A stretch of 64,000 bases of DNA from Steroidobacter denitrificans. GTDB taxonomy: Bacteria > Pseudomonadota > Gammaproteobacteria > Steroidobacterales > Steroidobacteraceae. This document shows positions 28,286 to 39,163 of this stretch, in pieces. The stretch's first letter is position 1. Each line of letters starts with the position of its first letter. The notes under the pieces are model-generated. The model was not told the DNA's origin. It did not search any database and saw only the letters and a list, made by a program, of their open reading frames with translations. The stretch covers positions 1,762,001 through 1,826,000 of the forward strand of contig NZ_CP011971.1 in NCBI RefSeq assembly GCF_001579945.1. The letters run 5' to 3'. Both the position numbers and the translations under genes were made by a program.

Positions 28286-29470
28286 ATGATTCGAGTCCTC
28301 ATTCTGGGCGCCGGCAAGATCGGCGCCCTCATTTCCGGTCTGCTGGCGGATTCAGGCAGCTATGAAGTGCATCTCGCGGATATCAATCCGGAGGCCGCCC
28401 GGGCCGTCGTCAAGGCTCATGCCTTGGCGCAACTGCACGCCCATGTCCTGGATGCCGCGAGTCCGGCCGCGCTGAAAGCGCAGCTGACGCAATATCCCGT
28501 GGACGCCGTGGTTTCCGCTCTTCCCTATTATTGCAACATAGCGGTTGCCGAAGCCGCCCGGCACGCCGATTGTCATTATTTCGATCTCACCGAGGATGTG
28601 GAAGTGACGCGCGCGGTGCGCCGCATCGCCATGGGGACTGCCCAGGCGTTCGTACCCCAGTGCGGGCTGGCGCCGGGCTTCGTGTCCATCGCCGCCAGCG
28701 AGTTGATCGGCCACTTCGATGAGTTACGCTCGGTCAAGCTGCGTGTGGGCGCCCTGCCCCAGCATCCGAACAACGTACTCAAGTACTCGCTGACCTGGTC
28801 CACCGAAGGTCTGATCAATGAATACGGCAACCCCTGCGAAGCCATCGTCGAAGGAAGGCGCGTGGAAGCCGCACCGCTGGAAGGCCTGGAGGGGATCGAG
28901 ATCGACGGCACGGCCTACGAGGCCTTCAACACTTCCGGTGGCCTGGGCTCGCTGAGTGAAACTTACGGGGCACACTGCCGCAGCATGGACTACAAGACCA
29001 TGCGCTATCCGGGGCATTGCGCCCAAATACGCCTGTTGATGAACGATCTCAAGCTCAACCAAGACCGCGGCACGCTCAAACGTATTCTGGAGAATGCGAT
29101 TCCCCAGACCTTGCAGGATGTGGTGGTGATCTATGTGGCGATCACCGGCACTCAGGATGGCGAATTCCGCGAGGAAAATTACGTCAACAAGATCTATCCC
29201 CAGGCGATCGCCGGCCGCCTGTGGTCCGCGATCCAGGTCACGACGGCTTCCAGCCTATGTGCCGTGCTCGACCTGGTCGTCAACGCGAACGGCCGCTATC
29301 GCGGCTTCGTGCGTCAGGAGGATTTCGGCCTGCTGGAAGTTCTGCAAAATCGCTTCGGCAGCCACTATACCGCCGGCGTCGGCAAGGAACTCTCCAGCCG
29401 CATGGTGGTGAGCGGACAGGCAGGTCATCAGCGCAGCACCGAGCATCGCGCGCCGGCACGATGCGGCTGA
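28286..29470 (+). CDS. Saccharopine dehydrogenase family oxidoreductase
   Basis: NAD(P)-binding protein (394 aa) with the Rossmann start [20 protein letters not shown] and the saccharopine dehydrogenase/reductase C-terminal domain. The ATG at 28286 has GGAG ten bases upstream; an open frame reaches back across the DAHP synthase promoter but has no similarity. The next gene, 11 bases on, is an ALDH7-like semialdehyde dehydrogenase. The pair together suggests lysine breakdown: saccharopine to glutamate and aminoadipate semialdehyde, then oxidation to aminoadipate. The exact reaction (saccharopine cleavage or a related imine reduction) is inferred. Confidence 0.82.
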   Translation: MIRVLILGAGKIGALISGLLADSGSYEVHLADINPEAARAVVKAHALAQLHAHVLDAASPAALKAQLTQYPVDAVVSALPYYCNIAVAEAARHADCHYFDLTEDVEVTRAVRRIAMGTAQAFVPQCGLAPGFVSIAASELIGHFDELRSVKLRVGALPQHPNNVLKYSLTWSTEGLINEYGNPCEAIVEGRRVEAAPLEGLEGIEIDGTAYEAFNTSGGLGSLSETYGAHCRSMDYKTMRYPGHCAQIRLLMNDLKLNQDRGTLKRILENAIPQTLQDVVVIYVAITGTQDGEFREENYVNKIYPQAIAGRLWSAIQVTTASSLCAVLDLVVNANGRYRGFVRQEDFGLLEVLQNRFGSHYTAGVGKELSSRMVVSGQAGHQRSTEHRAPARCG

Positions 29471-29481
29471 AGGAGCCATGC

Positions 29482-31128
29482 ATGAGCAGAAACGAACACA
29501 CTGACACGCGGCAGGATGCCAGGAAAAGTTCGCCGGCAAGCACGCCGGAAGCCACCTGTGACCGGCAGGCGCGCCAGGCGATATTGCGTGCCCTGGATCT
29601 GCAGGACAGCAATGCCGGTGTGTGGTGTGCCCGGGACGGCTGGTCGCAGGATCCCGCGGCGCCGTCTATCGAGTCCATCGACCCGACCACCGGTCAGCCC
29701 CTGGCAAGTGTGCGCTGCGCGACGGCGGCCGACTACGAGCGCCTGCTGCGGAGCGCAAATGAGATTTTCACTCTCTGGCGCCAGGTGCCGGCGCCGCGAC
29801 GCGGCGAGGCGATTCGGCTGATCGGACAGATCCTGCGGGAAAACAAGTCTGCCCTGGGCAGCCTGGTGAGCCTGGAAACCGGCAAGATCAAGCCCGAAGG
29901 CGACGGTGAAGTCCAGGAAATGATCGACATCGCGGATTTCGCCGTGGGCCAGTCGCGCATGCTGTACGGCTCGAGCATGCACTCGGAACGGCCGCAGCAT
30001 CGCATGTATGAGCAATGGCACCCGCTGGGTACGGTCGGAATCATCAGCGCCTTCAATTTTCCGGTCGCGGTATGGTCCTGGAATGCCTTTCTCGCGGCGA
30101 TCTGCGGCGATGTCTGTGTCTGGAAACCCTCCCCCAAAGCGCCTTTGTGCGCCATTGCAGTCCAGAAACTGGTGAATCAGGCGCTGGCTGCGGCAGGCTT
30201 TCCCGGCATCTTTCAACTGCTGGTCAGCGCCGATGAGGCACTGGCAACTCGTCTGGTCGAGGATCGGCGAGTGGATCTGGTATCGTTCACCGGCTCCACC
30301 GAAGTCGGCCGCAAGGTGGGTGAGCGCGTGGCGGCACGCCTGGGGCGCAGCCTGCTGGAACTGGGCGGCAACAACGCCATCGTCGTGGACCAGCATGCGA
30401 ACCTGGACCTGGCCGTACCCGCCATCGTGTTCGGCGCGGTCGGCACGGCCGGCCAGCGCTGCACCAGCACGCGGCGTGTGTTCGTGCACGCCTCCCGGGC
30501 GCCGGAGTTGGAGCGACGTCTGCTGCAGGCCTATCGCCAGGTGCAGATCGGCGATCCTTTGCAGACCGGTACGCTCATGGGACCGTTGATCGATGCGGCC
30601 GCCGTGGAACGCTACCGGCAGGCGATCGAATCCGCGCAACGCGCCGGGGGCACGCTGCTATGCGGCGGCGGCACGCGCGGCCCAGGCTACTTCGTGGAAC
30701 CGGCGATCGTGCTGGCGCGCAACGAATGGGAGATCGTACAGACCGAGACCTTCGGGCCGATCCTGTATCTGATCCGCTACGACACCCTGGAGCAAGCGAT
30801 CGAGATGCACAACTCGGTGCGTCACGGCCTGTCCTCGGCCATCTTCACCGACAAACTGCAGCATGCCGAGCAGTTCCTCTCGGCCGTCGGCAGCGATTGC
30901 GGCATCGCGAACGTCAACATCGGCACCTCGGGCGCCGAGATCGGCGGCGCCTTCGGCGGCGAAAAGGACACCGGCGGCGGCCGTGAATCCGGCTCCGACA
31001 GCTGGAAGGCCTACATGCGCCGCCAGACCAACACCATCAACTGGAGCCGTGAACTGCCGTTGGCGCAGGGAATCGATTTCAATGCCCCTTGCACCAAAAG
31101 CGTTACATGTAGCGCAATTACATCATGA
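29482..31128 (+). CDS. ALDH7-type aldehyde dehydrogenase (aminoadipate-semialdehyde / piperideine-6-carboxylate dehydrogenase)
   Basis: NAD(P)-dependent aldehyde dehydrogenase (548 aa). The catalytic Cys is in [12 protein letters not shown] and the general-base Glu in LLELGGNNA; the C-terminal sequence [20 protein letters not shown] is typical of the ALDH7/AmaB group that oxidises 2-aminoadipate semialdehyde. AAGGAG stands six bases before the ATG at 29482. The first 40 residues are a polar extension absent from most relatives. Co-transcribed with the saccharopine dehydrogenase gene. Confidence 0.88.
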   Translation: MSRNEHTDTRQDARKSSPASTPEATCDRQARQAILRALDLQDSNAGVWCARDGWSQDPAAPSIESIDPTTGQPLASVRCATAADYERLLRSANEIFTLWRQVPAPRRGEAIRLIGQILRENKSALGSLVSLETGKIKPEGDGEVQEMIDIADFAVGQSRMLYGSSMHSERPQHRMYEQWHPLGTVGIISAFNFPVAVWSWNAFLAAICGDVCVWKPSPKAPLCAIAVQKLVNQALAAAGFPGIFQLLVSADEALATRLVEDRRVDLVSFTGSTEVGRKVGERVAARLGRSLLELGGNNAIVVDQHANLDLAVPAIVFGAVGTAGQRCTSTRRVFVHASRAPELERRLLQAYRQVQIGDPLQTGTLMGPLIDAAAVERYRQAIESAQRAGGTLLCGGGTRGPGYFVEPAIVLARNEWEIVQTETFGPILYLIRYDTLEQAIEMHNSVRHGLSSAIFTDKLQHAEQFLSAVGSDCGIANVNIGTSGAEIGGAFGGEKDTGGGRESGSDSWKAYMRRQTNTINWSRELPLAQGIDFNAPCTKSVTCSAITS

Positions 31129-31183
31129 AGCAAGCCGGCATGCCGTAGTACTGCATGGCGCCTGGCGATACAGGCCCCGCATT

Positions 31184-31954
31184 CTATTTTTTCATTGTCG
31201 CATCGACGGCGGCCCAGTGATCGGCGTGCGTCCAGGTGCGCACGAACCATTCTCGCTCGATCGCACGACGCTCCTCGCCGGACAAACCCTGCTGTGCAGC
31301 CGATGCCATCGCCTTGTAGGCGCGTATGACTTGAGGCTGCTGTCCGAGCAAAGGTTCGAGAAACCCGGCGACGCAGCTCTCCAGTCTCTCGCCCTCCTCG
31401 GCCACCCTATCGAACAAGCCGGCTCGCTGCGCTTCCAATGCCGGCAACGGCTTTGCCGTCAAGCCGTGAAGCATTGCGCGTGAACCGCCCAGCAGCTGCA
31501 TCAGATCCGCTCCTCCGCCAAAGCCGCAGGTAATGTTCAAGCGTCCGTGAATGTAGCCGATCGAGGCATGCGCGGCGGCGACACGAAAATCGCATGCCAA
31601 CGCAAGTTCGGCACCGCCTCCCAACGCCCAGCCGTTCACGGCAGCCACGACAGGCGTTGGGAACTTGCGGATCTTGTCCAGCACGCTGCTGGCCAGATCG
31701 AATAGCTGCTCGGTCTGCGCCGCAGTTCGAATTGCGGAAAACTCCTTCAGATCGCCGCCCGCCGCGAAGGATTCATTGCCTTCCCCGGTCAACACGACAG
31801 CCTTCAACGCCGGCTCGGCGGCATACTCTGTACACGCCCTACCCAACTCGCCGAGTGTCGCCAGACTCAAGGCATTGCGTACCTTGGGCCGATTTATTTT
31901 TACCCACAACACCTGATCGCGGATCTCGACGATGAGATTCTTGTAATACATCAT
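31184..31954 (-). CDS. Enoyl-CoA hydratase/isomerase family protein
   Basis: Crotonase-fold enzyme (256 aa). The oxyanion-hole segments are FAAGGDLKEF and NGWALGGGAELALACD; the second carries one catalytic Glu. The usual second Glu region (PEI-PG) is replaced by GRLNITCGFGGG, so simple hydration is doubtful and a decarboxylase or isomerase activity is possible. It lies 58 bases downstream of a class III CoA-transferase gene on the same strand, suggesting a joint acyl-CoA pathway. Confidence 0.83.
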   Translation of the reverse strand: MMYYKNLIVEIRDQVLWVKINRPKVRNALSLATLGELGRACTEYAAEPALKAVVLTGEGNESFAAGGDLKEFSAIRTAAQTEQLFDLASSVLDKIRKFPTPVVAAVNGWALGGGAELALACDFRVAAAHASIGYIHGRLNITCGFGGGADLMQLLGGSRAMLHGLTAKPLPALEAQRAGLFDRVAEEGERLESCVAGFLEPLLGQQPQVIRAYKAMASAAQQGLSGEERRAIEREWFVRTWTHADHWAAVDATMKK

Positions 31955-32012
31955 CAGACAACTACATCCTCGACATTATCGCCGACGGTACCGGAACATC
32001 TGCGCCGCAGCG

Positions 32013-33158
32013 TCATTGCTTGCCTGCGCGTATACGCTCTGCCAGCGAGGCGAGCACCGTCGCGGTGTCCGCGCCCAGCGCAGGAACTGCCCCCAGTGTA
32101 CCGGTCTCGCCGTCGACCACCGGCGCCGGTCGCGGACAGGAAACGGCGCCGGTCGCGGTCCGTATCTGTACACGACGCAGATGCGGATGGCGGGCAAGAC
32201 CATGCATGTCGTGAATCTCCGCGAACGCCAACTCTGCATCGGCCAGACGGTGCATCAATACCGCCGCATCCCGCTGGGCAAATGCTTGGGCGACCAAGGT
32301 ATCCGTATCGCTGCGCCGCCGGACGCGTTCGAGATTCGTGGCAAATCCCTCGCACTCGGCGAGATCCGGACGTTCCAGGACACGTTCGCAGAACACACGC
32401 CACTCTCGATCGTTCTGAATCGAAATAAGCACCGCATGCCGATCTTTTGTAGTGAATGCACCATAGGGAGCAATGGAAGGATGCGCCAGTCCAATACGTT
32501 GTGGATGACAGCCGCTGTCGGCATGCAGCAGGGGTACGGTGAGCCACTCCGCCATGACATCGAACATGGCTATCTTGATGTCCGCGCCGACACCCGTGAC
32601 GCTGCGGGAAATGAGTCTTTCGAGCACCGCGCCATAGGCGGTGGCGCCGGTTGCAATATCCGCTATCGAAATACCTACTCGCGCCGGGCCTTCGGCTCCG
32701 CCTGTGATCGAGCACAGGCCCGTATCCGCCTGAATGAGCAGATCATAAGCCTTGCGATGCGCATAGGGGCCGTCATCACCATACCCGCTGATGGAGCAGC
32801 AAATAAGACGAGGATGCCGGGCGCGCAATGCCTCGATCGGCAATCCCATGCGATCGAATGCTCCAGGCTTGAGATTTTGCACCAGGATATCCGCTGCCGC
32901 GATGAGTTCCTGGAGCGTGTCGCGATCAGACTGTTGCGTCAGGTCCAGCACGACCGATTCCTTGCCGCGATTCAACCAGACGAAATAACTGCTTTCACCG
33001 CCCGCTGCCGTATCGTAAGCGCGAGCAAAGTCTCCGCTGCCAGGGCGCTCGATCTTGATGACTCTGGCACCCGCATCGGCCAGGCGCGAGGTGCAGAACG
33101 GTGCAGCGACCGCCTGTTCGACCGCAACCACCACGATCCCATGGAGTGGCTTATCCAT
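32013..33158 (-). CDS. Class III CoA-transferase (CaiB/BaiF family)
   Basis: Transfers CoA between carboxylic acids (381 aa). It shows the N-terminal GIVVVAVEQAVAAPFCTSRLADAGARVIKIERP, the NLKPGAFDRMGL segment, and the active-site Asp near residue 167 in VGISIADIATGATA. It is closest in look to the mesaconyl-/succinyl-CoA transferring members, but the substrates are not determined. It is the first gene of a two-gene unit with the crotonase-family gene. Confidence 0.87.
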   Translation of the reverse strand: MDKPLHGIVVVAVEQAVAAPFCTSRLADAGARVIKIERPGSGDFARAYDTAAGGESSYFVWLNRGKESVVLDLTQQSDRDTLQELIAAADILVQNLKPGAFDRMGLPIEALRARHPRLICCSISGYGDDGPYAHRKAYDLLIQADTGLCSITGGAEGPARVGISIADIATGATAYGAVLERLISRSVTGVGADIKIAMFDVMAEWLTVPLLHADSGCHPQRIGLAHPSIAPYGAFTTKDRHAVLISIQNDREWRVFCERVLERPDLAECEGFATNLERVRRRSDTDTLVAQAFAQRDAAVLMHRLADAELAFAEIHDMHGLARHPHLRRVQIRTATGAVSCPRPAPVVDGETGTLGAVPALGADTATVLASLAERIRAGKQ

Positions 33159-33320
33159 AGCGGATCAACAGGAGCACGGCAGACTGAGCACCTGTCCGGC
33201 GAGGTACTTCGGATGTATGGCTATCACCTTGGTAGCTGGAGTGCGGCAATGGCGGCTGGAGTGCGGAAAAACGCTTTATCCTCGCCGAAAACAACTCTCC
33301 GCGGAAGGATATCATCGTTA

Positions 33321-36300
33321 TTATCCCGCCCCGCTCTCCTGGCGCAATTGCGCCCGGGCACGTTCGAGCTGTGCGGCCAGCCGCTTGTCCGACACCGGCA
33401 CCGCGGTGCGTAAATCCTGGGCAAACAAGGACACGCGAAACTCCTGGAGCATCCATTGCAGCCGGTCGAGCTCCATGCGCAACGCCACGCCGCGTGCCTC
33501 GCGTTCCAATTGCTCGCAAGCGGCGGCGAACGGTGCTGCACGGGCGAGCAGCTCGGCATCGCGCCGTGCATTGCCGGCGGCCTTCTCGATGCGTCGCGTG
33601 AGTGCCTTCATGTAGCGCGCCAAGTGAGGCCACAGCAGTTCGGGAACATCTCGTGGGAAATCCTCGGGCATCAGTTGCTGCAATTGCAGCTGCACATCAC
33701 GCTGCAGCTCCTGATATCCCGGGGCGCTCAGCTGCGCCAGGCCCTGTCGTATGCTGCGCAGCTCACGCAATACCTGCAACACCTGCGCCAGCACGCGCTC
33801 AGTCACTTCGGCGAGGCCGGCCCGACGCCGATCCAGCAGTGATTGGAACTGCGCTGCATTGCGCGGCAGCGCATCGGTCGAGGTACGCGGCAGCGCATCC
33901 TGTTGCAGATCGGCCAGGATCGCCATTCCCGTACCGGCACCACCTTGCGATCCACTCTCCCACAATCCGTCTGCGAACACTCGCCAGGCCAGTGCATCGG
34001 CCAGCGGCTGCCGGGCATTGACGCCCTGTCCCAGCAGCGCCAGCTCGCGTTCCCGCTGGAATCGGCTGCGTGCATACTTGTATTGATCCGGCAAGGCCAG
34101 GATCGCCAGCCGTATGATGCCGGCGCGCAGCGCCTGCTGCGCCGGGATGGGATGGGCAAACTGCGCCGGCACGACGCCGTCGCCGCGATCCAGCAGACCT
34201 GGATATACCGTGTAGCGCAGTCCCTGGCGTTCCAGGATCCGGCTGGCAGGCAACTCGCCAAAGTCCCAGGCACGATGATACCGCTGCTCCGCGGTGGGCG
34301 AAACCGGCGCTGGGTGTGTCGCTTCCGGCCTGCGTGCGGCCGGTATCGAACGAGGTGCAGGTGCTAGTGCTGCCGATGCCGATATTGGTGCCGGATGCGC
34401 CCCGATCACAGGCTGTCTCGCCTTTCCGGCTGCGGACCGATGGCCGCAAGAGGCGGCCATCGGGGACGTTTCAGCCGGATCGTTCATCAATGCCGCCGAC
34501 TCGAACTCATGCTCGCGCAGACGGCGCTTCAGCACCTGCAGATCGCGGCCCTGAGCAAGCAATCCGCCGTCGAGATCCACCACCCGCACGTTCATGCGCA
34601 GGTAATCCGGGATCGGCAGATCCGCAAGCATGGCAGCAGACAGTCCCGCCTCGCCCGCAAAGGCCGTCAGAGCCGCCGCGCCGCCACCGGCGCGCACCGT
34701 CGCATTGATCCAGTCAGCCAATACGGCATGGTAGTCCGCACCGGCGCGGATTTGTCCGGCGGCAAGCGCCGCGTGCTCCGGGACGGGTACGAAGTATCTC
34801 CGTATCGGCTTGGGCAGCGCGCGCAGCAGCGCCGTGATCGCCTCCTCGCGCCAACCCGGGATCGGCGCCAGATGCGCCGGCAGCGTGGCGGCCAGCAACG
34901 GCAGCGGTAGCGACAAACTCACACCGTCGTCGGCCTCGCCAGGCTCGAAACGATAAAGCAGCGGCAGGGCATTACCGGCGATCGACAGCGTATCCGGATG
35001 ACTGTCCGCAGTCATTTCCGGCGTGCCGCGCCGCATGAGATCGCTGCGGGTCATGAACAACCGGCGTGCCCGATCCCCTTCAGATTCATGACTCGATGAG
35101 ACTGAACGCGAACGGCCGCCACCTTTCAGCCATTTCTCCAGCGCCGCCGTGGAATGCACCTGTTCGGGCAGATGCCGCAGGTAGAAATCGCATATCGTCT
35201 GTTCGTCTACCAGGATGTCGCGCCGCCGTACCCGGGCCTCCAGGGCCTCGAGTTCGCGGCGCAGCCGGTGGTTGTGCTCCAGAAACGGCGCTCGCAGGCG
35301 AGTGCGCCCTTCCACCAATGCCTCACGCACGAAAATCTCGCGCGCCTCCCGCGGCGCAACGCTGCCATAGTTGATCCGGCGGCGTGCAGCCAGCGTCAGC
35401 CCATACAGCGCCACGGCCTCATAGGCGGCGACGAAGCCGCGCTCCGGCACCCAGTGCGGCTCACTGTAGCTGCGCCTGAGCAGATGCGCACCGGCCGACT
35501 CGATCCAATGCGGTTCCACCGCGGCGACGCTGCGGGCATACAGGCGCGTGGTCTCCATCAGACTTGCGGCCACCACCCATTTCGGCGGCTTGGCAGCCAG
35601 GGGCGTTCCGGGAGCGATCACGAAACGTGTGCCGCGTGCGCCTTCGTATTCCCGGCGCTCATCCAGCACACCGATGCCGCCCAGGAAGCCGGTCAGGATG
35701 GCCTGATGCAGTTCGTCATACCGCGGAGGCGTATCGTTGGGCCGCAGATCCAGCTCGCGCACGGTCTCCTCCAACTGGCGGCGCAGATCCTGCCACTCTC
35801 GCAGGCGTAGATACGACAGGAAATGCTCGCGACACCACTTGCGCAGCTGACTGCCCGACAGATTCGCCGATTGTTCGGTAAAGACTGTCCACAGATTCAG
35901 CACCATCATGAAATCCGAGCGCGGATCGGCGAACAGCGCATGCTTCTGATCGGCCTGAGTCTGCTGGTCCGAAGGCCGCTCACGAGGATCCTGTACGGCG
36001 AGGAAGGCGGCGATCACCAGCATCTGCGCCAGGCAGCCATGATGGCTGGCGCTGATCAGCATGCGTCCCAGGCGTGGATCCAGCGGCAACGTAGCGAGTT
36101 GGTGCCCCAGGCGGGTCACTTGCCGAGCATCATCGACCGCCTTGAGCTCCTGCAGCAGGCGATAACCATCGTTGATGAGCCGGGTATCGGGTGGATCCAG
36201 GAACGGAAAGGACTGCGGGTCACCCAGCTCCAGCGCGGCCATCTGTAGAATCACGCTGGCCAGGTTGGTACGCAGCACCTCCGGCGCGGTGAAGGCGGCG

Positions 36301-37565
36301 CGCTGTTCGAAGTCTTCCTCGCCGTACAGGCGAATACAGATACCGGCGCGCTCGCGCCCGGCCCGGCCCTTGCGCTGATCGGCACTCGCCTGCGACACCG
36401 GCTCGATCGGCAGGCGCTGCACCTTGCCGCGCACGCTGTAACGGCTGATGCGTGCCAGCCCCGAGTCGATCACGTGGCGGATGCCGGGGACGGTGAGCGA
36501 AGTCTCCGCGACATTCGTCGCCAGCACGATGCGGCGCGGCCCATGTTTCTCGAAGATCTTTTCCTGGTCGCGTGTGGACAGGCGCGCATACAGCGGCAAC
36601 ACCTCGGTGTGGTGCAGATGTGCCTTGTCGAGCGCGTCGGCGGCCTCGCGAATCTGTTTTTCTCCAGGCAGGAACACCAGCACGTCGCCACGGTCGCGGC
36701 GATCCAGTTCCTGGACCGCTGCGATGACGCCCTCGCTCAGCGACAGCTCCAGGTCATCCTGGTCGCCGGACAGCGGGCGATAGCGTACTTCGACCGGATA
36801 ACTCCTGCCGGAGACTTCGATGACGGGAGCACCGCCGAAGAATCCCGCGAAACGCTGCGGATCGATGGTCGCGGAAGTGATGATCACTCGCAGCTCGGGG
36901 CGCCGCGGCAGCAGTTCCTTGATCACGCCCAGCAGAAAATCGATATTGAGGCTGCGCTCGTGGGCCTCGTCGATGATCAGGGTATCGTAGCGGCGCAGCA
37001 GCCGGTCGTTCTTCAGTTCGCGCAGCAGGATACCGTCGGTCATGAGCTTGACACGGCAATCCGGACCGCTGCGATCCGTGAAGCGCACCTGGTAGCCGAC
37101 GGCGCCACCCACGTTCGTACCTAATTCGTTGGCCAGGCGTGCGGCGATCGCCCGCGCAGCGATGCGCCGAGGTTGCGTGTGGCCGATCAATCCGAAGCTG
37201 CCGCGTCCAGCTTCCAGGCAGATTTTGGGCAACTGCGTGGTCTTACCGGAGCCGGTCGCACCGCAAACCACGACGAGTGGATGCTGATGCAGGGCCTGCG
37301 CGATCTCATCGCGATGCGCGGTGATGGGTAGCGCCGGATCGTACTGAAGCCGCAGCGGCAGTGCGCGTAGACGCTCCACCTGTCCAGCCGAGTGCCGAAT
37401 CGCCTGCGACAGCATCTCGGCAGACTGGGCCGACGCGCTCGAAGCGCCGCGCGCGAACAAGCGGTCCAACTCGCGTGCGAACCTCGTCCGATCGACATAT
37501 CGCGTCATGATCAGGCGTTCGCGCAGATCGAGCAGCGTCGTGTTGAAATCAGCCGGTGAGATCAT
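33321..37565 (-). CDS. hrpA: ATP-dependent RNA helicase HrpA
   Basis: Large DEAH-box helicase (1,414 aa from this start; E. coli HrpA is about 1,300) that acts on RNA and rescues stalled ribosomes. Motifs: Walker A GATGSGKTTQLPK, DEAH in LIIDEAHERSLNIDFLL, SAT in ITSATIDPQRF, and QRKGRAGRERAG in the C-terminal RecA domain, followed by the ratchet and OB-like domain and the long HrpA C-terminal extension. The insert around residues 1030-1080 is Pro/Ala-rich. The start at 37565 (MISPADFN) has no good ribosome site; an alternative is 37508. The frame also runs upstream over the 3' end of the sensor kinase gene. Confidence 0.95.
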   Translation of the reverse strand: MISPADFNTTLLDLRERLIMTRYVDRTRFARELDRLFARGASSASAQSAEMLSQAIRHSAGQVERLRALPLRLQYDPALPITAHRDEIAQALHQHPLVVVCGATGSGKTTQLPKICLEAGRGSFGLIGHTQPRRIAARAIAARLANELGTNVGGAVGYQVRFTDRSGPDCRVKLMTDGILLRELKNDRLLRRYDTLIIDEAHERSLNIDFLLGVIKELLPRRPELRVIITSATIDPQRFAGFFGGAPVIEVSGRSYPVEVRYRPLSGDQDDLELSLSEGVIAAVQELDRRDRGDVLVFLPGEKQIREAADALDKAHLHHTEVLPLYARLSTRDQEKIFEKHGPRRIVLATNVAETSLTVPGIRHVIDSGLARISRYSVRGKVQRLPIEPVSQASADQRKGRAGRERAGICIRLYGEEDFEQRAAFTAPEVLRTNLASVILQMAALELGDPQSFPFLDPPDTRLINDGYRLLQELKAVDDARQVTRLGHQLATLPLDPRLGRMLISASHHGCLAQMLVIAAFLAVQDPRERPSDQQTQADQKHALFADPRSDFMMVLNLWTVFTEQSANLSGSQLRKWCREHFLSYLRLREWQDLRRQLEETVRELDLRPNDTPPRYDELHQAILTGFLGGIGVLDERREYEGARGTRFVIAPGTPLAAKPPKWVVAASLMETTRLYARSVAAVEPHWIESAGAHLLRRSYSEPHWVPERGFVAAYEAVALYGLTLAARRRINYGSVAPREAREIFVREALVEGRTRLRAPFLEHNHRLRRELEALEARVRRRDILVDEQTICDFYLRHLPEQVHSTAALEKWLKGGGRSRSVSSSHESEGDRARRLFMTRSDLMRRGTPEMTADSHPDTLSIAGNALPLLYRFEPGEADDGVSLSLPLPLLAATLPAHLAPIPGWREEAITALLRALPKPIRRYFVPVPEHAALAAGQIRAGADYHAVLADWINATVRAGGGAAALTAFAGEAGLSAAMLADLPIPDYLRMNVRVVDLDGGLLAQGRDLQVLKRRLREHEFESAALMNDPAETSPMAASCGHRSAAGKARQPVIGAHPAPISASAALAPAPRSIPAARRPEATHPAPVSPTAEQRYHRAWDFGELPASRILERQGLRYTVYPGLLDRGDGVVPAQFAHPIPAQQALRAGIIRLAILALPDQYKYARSRFQRERELALLGQGVNARQPLADALAWRVFADGLWESGSQGGAGTGMAILADLQQDALPRTSTDALPRNAAQFQSLLDRRRAGLAEVTERVLAQVLQVLRELRSIRQGLAQLSAPGYQELQRDVQLQLQQLMPEDFPRDVPELLWPHLARYMKALTRRIEKAAGNARRDAELLARAAPFAAACEQLEREARGVALRMELDRLQWMLQEFRVSLFAQDLRTAVPVSDKRLAAQLERARAQLRQESGAG

Positions 37566-37650
37566 CGGTTCTGCATCGGGCCGGATCGAAACGGCAGACG
37601 CATGGTCGAGGCCAGATCCACGACGCATTCGACCAGGACGAATCGGCGGG

Positions 37651-39150
37651 TCAATTGGGTGCCAACTGTACTGCGATGCATGCTCCGCCCAGCGGCGATA
37701 TACCGATCGACAGGCTGCCGCCGTTGAGCCGCACCAATTCGCGTACCACGGATAGCCCGATACCCTGGCCGCTGATGTGTTCATCAAGACGTGCACCGCG
37801 CTCCAGGACACGGCTACGTTCCTCCTCCGGAATCCCGGGCCCGTCGTCTTCGATCAGCAGCTGCAGCCCATCGCGCCGTGCCGCCGGCCGAGGCCAGCGC
37901 TGCGCACTCATGCGCACCCGGCCGCGGCACCACTTGAAGGCATTGTCCAGCAGATTGCCGGCGATTTCGGTCAGATCCTCGCGATCGCCCCTGTACATGC
38001 AATCCTCGCTCACCCTCAGCTCGCAGTCGATATCACGATCCGCATATACCTTGAGCAGCGCACCGCGCAGTGCCTCCAGGGCCGCACCCACATCGACGGG
38101 AGCATTGCCCAGCCCTGTTCCACCGGCTGCCGCAGCACGCTTGAGCTGATAGTTCACCATCTCATCCATGCGGTCGACCTGTTCATCGAGCTGCCGCGCC
38201 ATGGGCAGCAAACGCGCCGGCGAGCTGCCCAGCAGGTTGCGCATCACCGCCAGCGGCGTCTTGAAGCTATGCGCCAGGTTGCCGAGGGTATTGCGGTAGC
38301 GGGCCATGCGCTCACGTTCACTGTGCAGCAGGGTATTGAGGTTCGTGGTGATACCGAGCAGCTCGCGCGGATAACCGCCGCCCAACTCGGTCAATTCGCC
38401 GGCCTCGATCGCCTCGATTTCCTGCTCCACCCGACGCAAAGGTGCAAGCAGACGGCGCAACAGCAGAGCCAGAGTCCCCAGCAACAGAGCCATCAGTATT
38501 CCGAACCCGCCGAACAGTCCGCCGCGCAGGCGGCGCAGCTGCGCGTAATAGGGCTCCAGGCTTTCGGCGACGCTGTAGACGAACGGGCGCATCGTGCCGT
38601 CGCTGAACTGCCAGTCGATGCCCATGCTGAAGCCCAGCACCAGGGTACCGTCATCACGCCTGAGTTCACCGAAACGGCGTTCGCCGATCCTCAGATAGGC
38701 AGGGAAAACCAGACCCGACCCGGTCAAGGACTTGGAACGCCACACGCTTTCGTTGTGCCTATCGGCCGGCGTCACGACCTGTCCGCCGGTACCGGCAGCG
38801 CGAATGCCGGCGATCTGCGCATACAGGCCGGAGCCGGGATTGTCGAACCGCGGCTCGGCGAGCTGCTGCGGCCGCAAACCACCTTCCTCGTCCTCCTCGG
38901 AGGCCGACAGCAGGGCGATCACCTGCACCTCGAGGCGATCACGAATCGCCCGCTCGCTTAAATCGCGAAATACGAAATCCAGCGCCAGGATCGTGATGCC
39001 GAAAAACACCACCAGCACCGCGCTGACCGACAAGAGCAGGCGGGTACTCAGCGAGCGAGGTTGCATATTCGGGTTCAGGCGGATTCGGACGCCGACCGAA
39101 TCCGCCGTGGGCGGATCCGTCGCAGCCGTGCCTGCCGCACATTGGTCCAT
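37651..39150 (-). CDS. PhoQ-like sensor histidine kinase
   Basis: Membrane sensor kinase (499 aa from this start). Two membrane segments (LLLSVSAVLVVFFGITILALDF and, near residue 215, FGILMALLLGTLALLLRRLL) flank a periplasmic sensor rich in acidic residues (SASEEDEEGG). A HAMP-like region, the H-box LAHSFKTPLAVM, the N-box EIAGNLLDNAFKW and G-boxes DDGPGIPEEE and GQGIGLSVVREL follow. PhoQ relatives usually start just before the first helix, so the ATG at 39066 is an alternative. It follows the response regulator by 13 bases. Confidence 0.9.
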   Translation of the reverse strand: MDQCAAGTAATDPPTADSVGVRIRLNPNMQPRSLSTRLLLSVSAVLVVFFGITILALDFVFRDLSERAIRDRLEVQVIALLSASEEDEEGGLRPQQLAEPRFDNPGSGLYAQIAGIRAAGTGGQVVTPADRHNESVWRSKSLTGSGLVFPAYLRIGERRFGELRRDDGTLVLGFSMGIDWQFSDGTMRPFVYSVAESLEPYYAQLRRLRGGLFGGFGILMALLLGTLALLLRRLLAPLRRVEQEIEAIEAGELTELGGGYPRELLGITTNLNTLLHSERERMARYRNTLGNLAHSFKTPLAVMRNLLGSSPARLLPMARQLDEQVDRMDEMVNYQLKRAAAAGGTGLGNAPVDVGAALEALRGALLKVYADRDIDCELRVSEDCMYRGDREDLTEIAGNLLDNAFKWCRGRVRMSAQRWPRPAARRDGLQLLIEDDGPGIPEEERSRVLERGARLDEHISGQGIGLSVVRELVRLNGGSLSIGISPLGGACIAVQLAPN

Positions 39151-39163
39151 CGTCGGCGCAAAC

